Under the pieces are notes generated by a model that was given only the letters and a program-made list of their open reading frames with translations, searched no databases and had not been told where the DNA came from. Positions 1 to 7,598 of a DNA stretch of 17,863 bases are shown one piece after another. The stretch is from Actinomycetes bacterium (lineage in GTDB: Bacteria > Actinomycetota > Actinomycetes > Actinomycetales > Microbacteriaceae): NCBI GenBank assembly GCA_023386675.1, contig JAEWJG010000144.1, positions 1 to 17,863 of the forward strand, in the 5' to 3' direction. The translations under genes were made by a program, and so were the position numbers. Numbering within the stretch: position 1 is the stretch's first letter; every line of letters begins with the position of its first letter.

Positions 1-1
1 G

Positions 2-532
2 ATCCAGGATGCGCCGGCCGCCCAACCGGTAGCCGCCGCCGGCCCGGCCGAGCGCGCCGCCCAGCGCCGCTGGTTCCAGCGTCCCGGCCTCCTGCTCGGT
101 GCCGCGGCCGCCGCCGTCGTCCTCTTCCTCGGCGGCACCTTCGTCGGCTCCACGATCTCGGGCACCAACTCGTACACGAGCCAGCAGGCGTCGGCGCTCG
201 CGCAGATCAACGCGGCCTCCGACGTCCAGCACGCCACCGCCGAGGTCGCAGGCGGGGGCACCGCGACGCTCGTCTGGTCGGGGCAGCTCGGCAAGTCTGC
301 GCTGGTCGCCAATGACCTCCCGGCACTGCCCGACGGCAAGACCTACGAGCTCTGGTACATCCGCGACGGCCAGGCGACCCCGGCCGGCACCATGGAGCCT
401 GCCGGCTCCGGCTCCACCTGGCGCGTGCTGTCCGGTGAGATGTCCGCCGGCGACACGGTCGGCGTCACCGTCGAGCCCAAGGGCGGCTCCCAGAAGCCCA
501 CGACCGCCCCGATCGTCGCCATCGCCTCCTGA
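2..532 (+). CDS. rskA: Anti-sigma-K factor (RskA family), 3' part
   Basis: The reading frame is open from the window edge to TGA at 530-532, giving 176 residues with no start inside the window, so the 5' end is cut off. It has an Ala/Pro-rich linker, one membrane segment (fragment residues about 29-50, GLLLGAAAAAVVLFLGG), then an extracellular domain with the hallmark RskA stretch LPDGKTYELWYI and a final GVTVEPKGGS region. RskA proteins hold an extracytoplasmic-function sigma factor at the membrane and release it on regulated proteolysis. The zinc-binding N-terminal anti-sigma domain and the partner sigma gene would lie upstream of the window. The gene converges on pstB and ends ten bases before a bidirectional terminator. 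The family call is strong; the specific partner (SigK) is inferred from the family name. Confidence 0.88.
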   Translation: MQDAPAAQPVAAAGPAERAAQRRWFQRPGLLLGAAAAAVVLFLGGTFVGSTISGTNSYTSQQASALAQINAASDVQHATAEVAGGGTATLVWSGQLGKSALVANDLPALPDGKTYELWYIRDGQATPAGTMEPAGSGSTWRVLSGEMSAGDTVGVTVEPKGGSQKPTTAPIVAIAS

Positions 533-541
533 CCACGCCTG

Positions 542-598
542 CGAGCACAGCAAAAACGTCGCCCCGCGCATGCGGAGGCGACGTTTTTACTGTGCTCG
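542..598. terminator. Bidirectional terminator, copy A of a repeated 72-nt element
   Basis: A long inverted repeat lies between the convergent anti-sigma gene and pstB. The outer arm CGAGCACAG pairs with CTGTGCTCG. After one mismatch (C551/A589), AAAAACGTCGCC pairs with GGCGACGTTTTT, and the tip CCGC-GCAT-GCGG closes a small loop. The A-tract and T-tract flank the GC core, so either transcript ends in a U-run, as expected for a bidirectional intrinsic terminator. Sequence identity to the copy near 15072 continues through the pstB stop codon at 611-613. Confidence 0.9.
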
Positions 599-610
599 GC
601 GGCTAGTGGA

Positions 611-1390
<780 letters not shown>

Positions 1391-1423
1391 TTCTTCCTTA
1401 GCTTCGGGTGATTGCCGGCCGGA

Positions 1424-2515
1424 TCAGCGGCCGTACTTGGGGGCGAAGGCCTTGGCGATGATGCGGCCGATGAGGTTCAGCAGCATCACGATGATGATGA
1501 GGGCGAGCGCGCCGGTCCAGGCTCGGTCGATGGAGGCCTGCGCGTGCAGGCCGGCCGCCTGCGTGTACTGCGTGTACACGAATACCGGGAGGGTCATCAT
1601 CCGGTCGTTGAACAGGTCGTAGTTCATGCTCGTGGTGAAGCCGGCGACGATGAGCAGCGGCGCGGTCTCACCGATGACGCGGGCGATGGCGAGCATGATG
1701 CCGGTGATGATGCCGGCGAGGGAGGTGGGGAGCACGACCTTCAGGACCGTCAGCCACTTCGGAACGCCGAGGGCGAGGGATGCCTCGCGCAGCTCGTTCG
1801 GGACGATCCGGAGGATCTCCTCGCTCGAGCGCACGACGACCGGGATCATCAGCACCGACAGTGCGATGGAGCCCATGAAGCCGTTCCGGATGCCCGGCCC
1901 GAAGAACAGGGCGAACAGGGCGTAGGCGAACAGGCCGGCGACGATCGACGGGATGCCCGTCATGACGTCGACGAAGAAGGTGATGCCGCGGGCGAGCATC
2001 CCGCGCCCGTACTCGACCAGGTAGATCGACGTGAGCAGGCCGATCGGCACGGAGATGACCGCGGCCATGAGGGTGATCTCGAGCGTTCCGACGATCGCGT
2101 GCAGTGCGCCGCCGCCGTCGCCGATGACGTTGCGCATCGACTCCGAGAAGAACGTGATGTCGAAGCGGGCGAGGCCCTGCGCGACGACGGTCCAGCCCAG
2201 CGAGATCAGCGGGAGCAGCGCGATGATGAACGCGGTCGCGACCAGCGACGTCACCAGGCGGTCCGTCGCCTTCCGTGGGCCCTCGACGAGGGCGGAGGTG
2301 GCGTAGATCGCGACGTCGAACAGCACGGTGCCGAAGAAGACGGCGCCGACGATGTTGAAGTCCTTCGTCACGCCACTGGCGGCCAGGATGGCGAAGATCG
2401 CGCCGAAGACCACCCAGGACACGACGAGCATCGTCCACGGGGCCCAGCCCGGGAGCTTGCCTGCGGTGTACGAGTTGGTGAGGGGGCGCGGCGCGGTGGC
2501 GGTCGTGGTGGCCAT
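1424..2515 (-). CDS. pstA: Phosphate ABC transporter permease PstA
   Basis: PstA is one of the two membrane subunits forming the phosphate channel. The 363-residue product has hydrophobic segments near residues 28-48 and 55-78, then about five more making the permease core. The EAA coupling loop (REASLALGVPKWLT, about 243-256) is the contact with PstB. It is longer than the enterobacterial protein because of an N-terminal extension with extra hydrophobic segments, which I recall as usual for actinobacteria. The frame is open far upstream, but ATG 2515 is chosen because it has a GGAG site seven bases before it, and because it overlaps the pstC stop as TGATG, implying translational coupling. 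Confidence 0.96.
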   Translation of the reverse strand: MATTTATAPRPLTNSYTAGKLPGWAPWTMLVVSWVVFGAIFAILAASGVTKDFNIVGAVFFGTVLFDVAIYATSALVEGPRKATDRLVTSLVATAFIIALLPLISLGWTVVAQGLARFDITFFSESMRNVIGDGGGALHAIVGTLEITLMAAVISVPIGLLTSIYLVEYGRGMLARGITFFVDVMTGIPSIVAGLFAYALFALFFGPGIRNGFMGSIALSVLMIPVVVRSSEEILRIVPNELREASLALGVPKWLTVLKVVLPTSLAGIITGIMLAIARVIGETAPLLIVAGFTTSMNYDLFNDRMMTLPVFVYTQYTQAAGLHAQASIDRAWTGALALIIIVMLLNLIGRIIAKAFAPKYGR

Positions 2516-3462
2516 CAGTTCGCTCCAGAGAAGGCCTTGCGGCGGCTGACGATGTAGCGGGCGAGCATGTTGATGAGCAGCGTCACCACGAACAGCACGA
2601 GGCCGGATGCGATGAGCGCGTTCACGCCGATGCCGGTCGCCTCGGGGAACTGCAGCGCGATGTTCGCCGCGATCGTGTTCGGGCTCTGCGCCTGCAGCAC
2701 CGCGAACTTCACGATCAGGGCGGGGGAGAGCACCATCGCGATCGCGAGGGTCTCGCCGAGGGCGCGGCCGAGGCCGAGCATCGCGGCGGAGACGATGCCG
2801 CTGCGGGCGAAGGGGAGGACGGCCATCTTCACCATCTCCCACTTGGTCGCGCCGAGCGCGTGCGCGGCCTCCTCATGGAGGCGGGGGGTCTGCAGGAAGA
2901 TCTCGCGGCAGATGGCGGTCATGATCGGGATGACCATGACGGCGAGCACGAGGCCGGCGGTGAGGATCGTGCGGCCGGTGCCGGAGACGGGCGGCGCGAA
3001 GAACGGGATCCAGCCGAGCTTGTCGCCGAGCCAGACGTAGAAGGGCTGGACGAACGAGGAGAGCGTCGCGATGCCCCAGAGGCCGAAGACGACCGACGGG
3101 ACCGCGGCGAGCAGGTCGATGATGTAGCCGAGCACCGACGCGACCCGGCGGGGCGCGTAGTGCGAGATGAAGAGGGCGATGCCGAGAGAGAGCGGCGTCG
3201 CGATCAGCAGGGCGATCACGGCGGCCCAGATGGTGCCGAAGACGAGCGGCCACACCCACGACCAGAAGTTGGTGGCGTTGTTGGGCAGCTCGCCTGCGCC
3301 GGCGAAGAGGGCCGGGATGCTCTGCACGACGAGGAAGATGGCGACCGCGGCGAGCGTCGCGAGGATCAGGGATCCGGCGACGATGGTGCTGGTCGAGAAG
3401 ACACGATCCCCGAGGCGGACCTTCGCCTTGGGCCTGATCGCTCCTACGGTTCCGGCGGTCAT
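2515..3462 (-). CDS. pstC: Phosphate ABC transporter permease PstC
   Basis: This is the second membrane subunit of the phosphate importer, 315 residues, close to the family's usual size. A cytoplasmic N-terminus is followed by a first membrane helix (about 26-48), a periplasm-side loop rich in Asn/Trp (60-71) and a cluster of helices. The EAA loop EEAAHALGATKWEM lies at 197-210. ATG 3462 follows AAAGCAAGGA, a poor to moderate ribosome site abutting the start. The stop shares one base with the pstA start. It is separated from pstS by 102 bp that contain two stem-loops, which could lower pstCAB expression relative to the binding protein. Confidence 0.96.
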   Translation of the reverse strand: MTAGTVGAIRPKAKVRLGDRVFSTSTIVAGSLILATLAAVAIFLVVQSIPALFAGAGELPNNATNFWSWVWPLVFGTIWAAVIALLIATPLSLGIALFISHYAPRRVASVLGYIIDLLAAVPSVVFGLWGIATLSSFVQPFYVWLGDKLGWIPFFAPPVSGTGRTILTAGLVLAVMVIPIMTAICREIFLQTPRLHEEAAHALGATKWEMVKMAVLPFARSGIVSAAMLGLGRALGETLAIAMVLSPALIVKFAVLQAQSPNTIAANIALQFPEATGIGVNALIASGLVLFVVTLLINMLARYIVSRRKAFSGAN

Positions 3463-3520
3463 TCCTTGCTTTCTCTCATCGGGTATGCCGCCTTCGCGGC
3501 GGCTGAGGGCGGGAGCGCCG

Positions 3521-3553
3521 CTCGGCCCGGGCTGACGGGCAGCCCAGGCCGAG
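3521..3553 (-). terminator. Intercistronic stem-loop between pstS and pstC
   Basis: Fourteen-base arms CTCGGCCTGGGCTG and CAGCCCGGGCCGAG (minus strand) can pair along their full length, with one G-U wobble and a 5-nt loop. It begins 11 nt downstream of the pstS stop. There is no U-tract, so it is more likely a partial terminator or a 3' stabiliser of pstS mRNA than a full stop. A second, smaller hairpin (GCCGCC/GGCGGC, 3487-3503) follows just before pstC. Confidence 0.6.
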
Positions 3554-3564
3554 CGGGTCGTGCG

Positions 3565-4659
3565 TTACTTGATGCTGGCGACGGCCTTCGAGACCTTGTC
3601 GGACAGGTCCTTCGCGAGCGGGGCGGAACCGGCCTGGCCGGCAGCGGCCTTCTGCGCGTCACCCGAGATGATGTAGTCGACGTAGCCCTTCACCAGGTCC
3701 GCCTTGGAGGAGTCCTTGTACTGCTGGCAGGCGATGATGTAGGAGACGAGGACCAGCGGCCAGGCACCCTTGCTGGTGTCCTTGCGGTTGATCTGGATGG
3801 CGAGGTCGTTGGTCTCGCGGCCCGAGGCGATCGGGGAGGCGGCGACCACGGCGGCAGCACCGTCGGCGCTGATCTTCTCGTAGTTGTCGCCCACCTTGAG
3901 CTGGGCGATGCTGAGGCCGGCCGAGCCCGACTCGTCGATGTAGGTGATCGAGTTCTTCGCGTTCTTGGTGGCGTCCGCGACACCAGAGGTGCCCTTCGCG
4001 GCGTCGCCGACCTGGAACGGGAAGGTCTGGGAGGCCGGGGCCGTCCAGACGTCAGCGGCGTTGGCCGCGAGGTAGTCGGTGAAGTTCTGGGTGGTGCCCG
4101 AGTCGTCCGAGCGGTGCACGACGGTGATCGGAGCCGACGGGAGCGAAGCGCCCTTGTTCTGGTCCTTGATCTTCGCGTCGTCCCAGGTTGTGATCTTGCC
4201 CGAGAAGATGCCGGCGATGGTCGCGGCGTCCAGCTTGAGGTCCTTCACGCCGTCGACGTTGTACGCGATCGCGATCGGGGAGATGTAGACGGGGAGGTCG
4301 ATGCCCTTGCTGTTCGCGGCGCAGCCGGCGAACGTGGAGGCGAGCTCCTCGGTCTTCAGCGCGGCGTCCGAGCCGGCGAAGTCGGCGGCACCCGAGATGA
4401 AGCTCTTGCGGCCGGCGCCCGAGCCCTGCGGGTCGTAGTTGACGGTGGCCTTGGGGTTGGCCTGCTGGAAGCCGGCGGCCCACACGGTCTGTGCGGCGCC
4501 CTGAGCGGACGAGCCGATGCCGTTCAGCGTGCCGGAGTAGTTGGTCGCGGCAGCCGTCGTGGTCGACGGGGTGCTGCCCTCGTTCGACGCACACGCGGTG
4601 AGGGTGATGGCGGCGGCGGCGAGGATTGCCACGGGAGCGCCGATGCGCTTGAGATTCAC
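3565..4659 (-). CDS. pstS: Phosphate-binding lipoprotein PstS
   Basis: This is the extracytoplasmic phosphate receptor of the PstSCAB importer, anchored to the membrane by lipid. From GTG 4659 it has 364 residues: a lipoprotein signal with lipobox LTAC and Cys23, a Ser/Thr/Ala-rich linker, then the PstS fold. Family stretches include YDPQGSGAGRKSF, FAGSDAAL and HRSDDSGTTQNF, which contribute phosphate-contacting residues. The start is taken as GTG 4659, not the upstream in-frame ATG at 4686, because AAAGGGA lies at proper distance before the GTG and the signal peptide then has normal length. It is first in the operon and is preceded by a PHO-box candidate. The stop is TAA at 3565-3567. Confidence 0.96.
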   Translation of the reverse strand: MNLKRIGAPVAILAAAAITLTACASNEGSTPSTTTAAATNYSGTLNGIGSSAQGAAQTVWAAGFQQANPKATVNYDPQGSGAGRKSFISGAADFAGSDAALKTEELASTFAGCAANSKGIDLPVYISPIAIAYNVDGVKDLKLDAATIAGIFSGKITTWDDAKIKDQNKGASLPSAPITVVHRSDDSGTTQNFTDYLAANAADVWTAPASQTFPFQVGDAAKGTSGVADATKNAKNSITYIDESGSAGLSIAQLKVGDNYEKISADGAAAVVAASPIASGRETNDLAIQINRKDTSKGAWPLVLVSYIIACQQYKDSSKADLVKGYVDYIISGDAQKAAAGQAGSAPLAKDLSDKVSKAVASIK

Positions 4660-4694
4660 AGTTGTCCCTTTCGGGGTCAGTAACAACAGGACTG

Positions 4695-4709
4695 GGGTCG
4701 GTGCGACCC
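4695..4709 (-). other. Small hairpin in the pstS leader
   Basis: GGGTCG and CGACCC pair around a three-base loop, 36 nt before the pstS GTG. If transcription starts near 4710, it would sit at the very 5' end of the pstS mRNA and could stabilise it. This is a sequence observation only. Confidence 0.35.
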
Positions 4710-4716
4710 GCGTGAC

Positions 4717-4771
4717 AAGCTATTCGCGGTGTCTGACCAGAGTCCCCCGCAGCGGTAAACGGAAGGTTAAC
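4717..4771 (-). promoter_or_regulatory. PHO-box candidate and -10 element of the pst operon
   Basis: On the minus strand GTTAACC-TTCC-GTTTACC (4771 to 4754) gives two units in exact 11-nt register, matching the actinobacterial PhoP/RegX3 pattern of GTTCACC-like repeats. A weaker third unit, CAACACC, lies in register upstream (4782-4776). A TAGCTT -10-like element is at 4722-4717, 31 nt below the box. Binding by RegX3 is inferred from the family and from the operon controlled. Confidence 0.7.
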
Positions 4772-4814
4772 GCGGGGTGTTGTCTTGTGTCGCTGCCCTG
4801 TGAATCCGCGGCGT

Positions 4815-5678
4815 TCAGTCGGTGATCTGAACCGCCGTCCCGAGCGGCAGCGCGTCGACCGCCGCGATCGCGTCGGCGGTGAGGCGCACGCAGCCGTGCG
4901 AGACCGCGCCGCGCGCCGTGGACTGGAAGTGGATGCCGATGAGCCCGCCGTCGCTCCCGCCGTACGGTTCATCCGCGGCGGTGGCGTGCAGCGACGTGAG
5001 CTGGATGCGGTGCTCGTCCTGGCCCTGCGCCGGGTCCAGGTAGCGCGCCTGCAGGTAGCCGGTGCCGGTGGGAGTCGGGGTGTCGGAGGCGCCGACGCCG
5101 ACGGCGAAGGTCGCGCTCGACTTCCCCTTCGCGTCGACGATGCTGAGGGTCTGCTTCGACGTGGAGATGACGATGCTGCGGGTCAGTGCTGCCACAGGGA
5201 GCAGGGACGCCGTCGGTACCCACGCGGCCGTCTGTGCGGGAGCCGGCTTGCCGGCGGTCGCGGCGGAGGGGAGCTCCTGCCGTGACGGAGTCAGGATGAG
5301 CGACCATCCGCCTTTCGTCTGGATCGGGACGACGACGGTCGATGCGCCGAGGAAGTCCCGGGCGGGGATGCGCGCCACGGGTGTCGTGAGGTCGGCTCCG
5401 TAGACGGCGGTGTCGAAGGCGACCCGGGTGGCGGACTGAACCTCGGGGGCGGACGGCGCAGCGAGCAGCCCGGGGATGACGGCGTCGAAGGTCACGGCGG
5501 GAAGCGCGGCCACTTCCGACGCGGACAGGGCCGGGGGCAGTGCGGGGCCGTTCTCGGCGCGGGCGGTCGTCGTGGTCGCCGTCGGGGTGGCAGCGGGGCC
5601 GGGACCGCCGCAGGCGGTCAGCGCCGAGACGAGGGCTGCGGCGACGAAGAGGAGCGGGAGGGGTCGGCGGTGATTCAT
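4815..5678 (-). CDS. L,D-transpeptidase (YkuD family) lipoprotein
   Basis: The 287-residue protein starts with a lipoprotein signal (lipobox LTAC, Cys23) and a Thr/Ala/Pro-rich linker. The C-terminal YkuD domain includes GIHFQST and the catalytic SHGCVRL motif, with H261 and nucleophile C263. Such enzymes make 3-3 cross-links in peptidoglycan or attach proteins to it, outside the membrane; the exact substrate cannot be read here. The middle region (about 40-150) has no motif I recognise. ATG 5678 is chosen because the signal peptide begins there; the 43 in-frame codons upstream are Arg-rich and unlikely to be translated. The start lacks a normal ribosome site: the leader instead reads CACCTCCT. 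It lies between pstS and the Ig-like gene, all on one strand. Confidence 0.88.
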   Translation of the reverse strand: MNHRRPLPLLFVAAALVSALTACGGPGPAATPTATTTTARAENGPALPPALSASEVAALPAVTFDAVIPGLLAAPSAPEVQSATRVAFDTAVYGADLTTPVARIPARDFLGASTVVVPIQTKGGWSLILTPSRQELPSAATAGKPAPAQTAAWVPTASLLPVAALTRSIVISTSKQTLSIVDAKGKSSATFAVGVGASDTPTPTGTGYLQARYLDPAQGQDEHRIQLTSLHATAADEPYGGSDGGLIGIHFQSTARGAVSHGCVRLTADAIAAVDALPLGTAVQITD

Positions 5679-5728
5679 GGTCTCGCAGGAGGTGGTGGCG
5701 GGCGGAACGTGACGGGTGGAATGGGGGA

Positions 5729-5758
5729 GGCGGCGCAGACGCAGGCGTCCGCGCCGCC
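5729..5758 (-). terminator. Stem-loop between the Ig-like gene and the L,D-transpeptidase gene
   Basis: Arms GGCGGCGC and GCGCCGCC enclose a second stem, GACG-CAGG-CGTC, after a single A/C mismatch. It lies 18 nt past the stop of the upstream gene. There is no U-tract, so this is a possible factor-assisted terminator or processing hairpin. Confidence 0.5.
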
Positions 5759-5775
5759 CTGGTCGTGGGCGACGA

Positions 5776-6561
5776 TCAGCCGCTGACGACCGGCAGGTTC
5801 TTCGCACCAGGGGTGGCGGCCGCTGCGGCCGGCGCGGCGGAGCTGCCGACAGACGGCACCTGGCCGTTGTCGACGGTGTCGCCGGTGACCTGGACGGTGA
5901 CGGTCTGGGCCACGCCGGACGTCGCGCCCGTGACGGTCACGACGAACGGACCGGGAACGGCCGAACCGATCAGCCAGAGCCGGAAGGCCACCACGCCTTC
6001 AGCCGACGACGTGTAGCTGCCGCTCTTCAGCGTCTGGCCGTCGTAGTCCACCGAGACGTTCACGGTCTCGCCCGGCGTGTAGCCGGAGGCGAACACCGAG
6101 ACGCCCTTGGCGCTGTCGACGAGGTCGGCAGTGCTGATGGTGGGCGAGTCGGTGTAGATGGACTTCGGCAGAAGCACCGTGAGCGGCACGGTGTTGGAGT
6201 CGTCGCCCTGGTCGCTCGTCGCGGTGACGCTGTACGTCGTGCCGAGCGTCGTGAGCGACAGCGGGTTCGCGGGGGTGTAGACCTCGTGGAACGCTCCCGT
6301 GGCGTCCGCCGTCACGGTGTGGCTGTCGATCGTGGCGGGGGTGGAGTCGGCGACCGTGATCGTCACGACGGCGTCGGCGGTGAAGCCGGTACCGGTGACG
6401 TCGAGGCCGGAGCCCCAGGAGCCGGAAGTGTAGGTGGTCTCGGCCAGCGAGATGGTGCCGGTCGTCGCCGCGTTCGCGGGGACGGTCGCCAGCATGCTGC
6501 CCGCCACGACCGCGGCCGCTGCGGTGAGCGCGCCGAAACGGATTCGGGTGGAGTTGGTCAT
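5776..6561 (-). CDS. Secreted two-repeat Ig-like protein of unknown function
   Basis: The 261-residue protein has a clear Sec signal: basic start MTNSTRIRF, hydrophobic core, and likely cleavage after VPANA (about residue 32). The mature part holds two related beta-rich repeats, recognisable at GLDVTGTGFTADAVVTITV and GVSVFASGYTPGETVNVSV, like bacterial Ig-fold or TIG-type modules. A Pro/Ala-rich tail ends the protein with NLPVVSG. There is no membrane anchor after it. ATG 6561 has a GAGGAG site at good spacing, and the in-frame codons upstream do not fit a signal peptide. No enzyme motif is seen; a cell-surface or secreted structural or binding role is only inferred. The neighbouring transpeptidase also acts at the wall, but a link is unproven. 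Confidence 0.8.
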   Translation of the reverse strand: MTNSTRIRFGALTAAAAVVAGSMLATVPANAATTGTISLAETTYTSGSWGSGLDVTGTGFTADAVVTITVADSTPATIDSHTVTADATGAFHEVYTPANPLSLTTLGTTYSVTATSDQGDDSNTVPLTVLLPKSIYTDSPTISTADLVDSAKGVSVFASGYTPGETVNVSVDYDGQTLKSGSYTSSAEGVVAFRLWLIGSAVPGPFVVTVTGATSGVAQTVTVQVTGDTVDNGQVPSVGSSAAPAAAAATPGAKNLPVVSG

Positions 6562-6653
6562 TGCTCTCCTCGGTATTTCAGATACGTGCCGAACGGCACC
6601 ACCCGAGGCTAGCAAGCTGACATGTTATGTGTGCAACGCAGGCATAATTGAGG
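6562..6653. other. AT-rich intergenic stretch with a small hairpin
   Basis: The 92 bp between the mutT1 stop and the Ig-like gene contain an AT-rich segment (about 6605-6650), unusual for this genome, that probably holds the promoter of the Ig-like gene. A perfect inverted repeat GTGCCG-AA-CGGCAC sits at 6586-6599, 25 nt before the ATG. No convincing -35/-10 pair or mutT1 terminator was found. Confidence 0.4.
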
Positions 6654-7598
6654 TCACTCGCGGGCCTCCACCGGTGCGTACGTCTCGATCGAGACGATGC
6701 CCGAGGCCGGGTTCGTGGCCGAGAGATGCACCACCGAGAAGCCGCCCGTGTCGAGGTCGGCGGCGTCGTTGAGGTAGCCGCCGGGCATCGTGCCCGTGGC
6801 GAGGGCGATCTCCCGCATGATCTCGGGGAGGACAGGGCCGTGGCTGCACAGCACAGCGGTCTTGCGCGAGCGGATGCGCTTGCCGATCACCCGGCGTACC
6901 TCCGGCTGCCCTTCCTCGTACGCGTCCTGGCTGATGCCGTGGTCGCGGACAGGCTTGATCCCGGTGGCTGCGGCGAGCGGCGCAACAGTGGTCACGCAGC
7001 GGACAGCGTCGCTGGTGACGATCCGCTTCGGCTTCCAGGCCTGCAGGGTCGCGACGTCGCCGGCGGCCTGCTTGACGCCGCGCTCCGTCAGCGGCCGCGC
7101 GGCGTCGGAGCCGTCCCAGTGGTCGCGCGGCGCGGCCTTGCCGTGGCGAAGCGCGATGAGGGCGAAGGTCGACGTGATGCCCTGATGGACGAGCGCGTCG
7201 AAGGCGTCGAGGATCTCGACGTCGCGTTCGTACGTGAGGTACCCGCGCGCCTTCTTGATCGTCACCCACTCGACGGCGGCGATCTCGCTGTTGGGCACGA
7301 AGGTCGACCGCGCGATCGCCTTCTCGCCCACCTCGGCCGCCCAGTAGTGGACGATCTTCTCCCGCCCGCTGCTGAGCGGGTACGTGGAGACGCCGAGCGG
7401 GACGCCGAGCGCGATCCGCAGGCCCGTCTCCTCGTGGATCTCGCGCACAGCCGTCATCGGCAGCGTCTCACCCGGGTCCACCTTGCCCTTGGGGATGGTG
7501 ACGTCGCCGTACTTCGTGCGGTGCACGACGAGCACCACGATGCGGTCGTCCACGACCCGCCAGCAGAGGGCGCCCGCGGCGTAGATGGCCGGGCTCAC
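6654..7598 (-). CDS. mutT1: MutT1-like Nudix hydrolase / histidine phosphatase fusion
   Basis: The 314-residue protein has two catalytic domains. The N-terminal Nudix domain carries a complete Nudix box: G38, E44, then REIHEETGL at 52-60. The C-terminal histidine-phosphatase domain has RHG at 151-153 and a second catalytic histidine, H253, in CSHG. This is the architecture of mycobacterial MutT1, which hydrolyses 8-oxo-guanine nucleotides and diadenosine polyphosphates. The start is GTG 7598, overlapping the ppk stop as GTGA, so the two genes are translationally coupled. The mutT1-ppk pairing also occurs in Mycobacterium. Nucleotide clean-up next to polyphosphate synthesis suggests linked nucleotide-polyphosphate metabolism; that link is inference. 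Confidence 0.93.
   Translation of the reverse strand: MSPAIYAAGALCWRVVDDRIVVLVVHRTKYGDVTIPKGKVDPGETLPMTAVREIHEETGLRIALGVPLGVSTYPLSSGREKIVHYWAAEVGEKAIARSTFVPNSEIAAVEWVTIKKARGYLTYERDVEILDAFDALVHQGITSTFALIALRHGKAAPRDHWDGSDAARPLTERGVKQAAGDVATLQAWKPKRIVTSDAVRCVTTVAPLAAATGIKPVRDHGISQDAYEEGQPEVRRVIGKRIRSRKTAVLCSHGPVLPEIMREIALATGTMPGGYLNDAADLDTGGFSVVHLSATNPASGIVSIETYAPVEARE

Noticed and set aside
2860..4683. A 607-codon plus-strand frame opposite pstC and pstS
   Set aside because: It is a composition shadow of well-identified genes, rich in Glu/Asp/Arg/Gly and without recognisable motifs.
5776..5793. LPVVSG as a true sortase sorting signal
   Set aside because: There is no hydrophobic segment or basic tail after it, and no frame downstream restores one, so anchoring by sortase is not supported.
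6605..6650. Possible plus-strand promoter (CTGACA ... CATAAT) in the AT-rich stretch
   Set aside because: The spacing is about 20 bases, outside the normal range, and it would read antisense into mutT1 with no plus-strand gene to serve.
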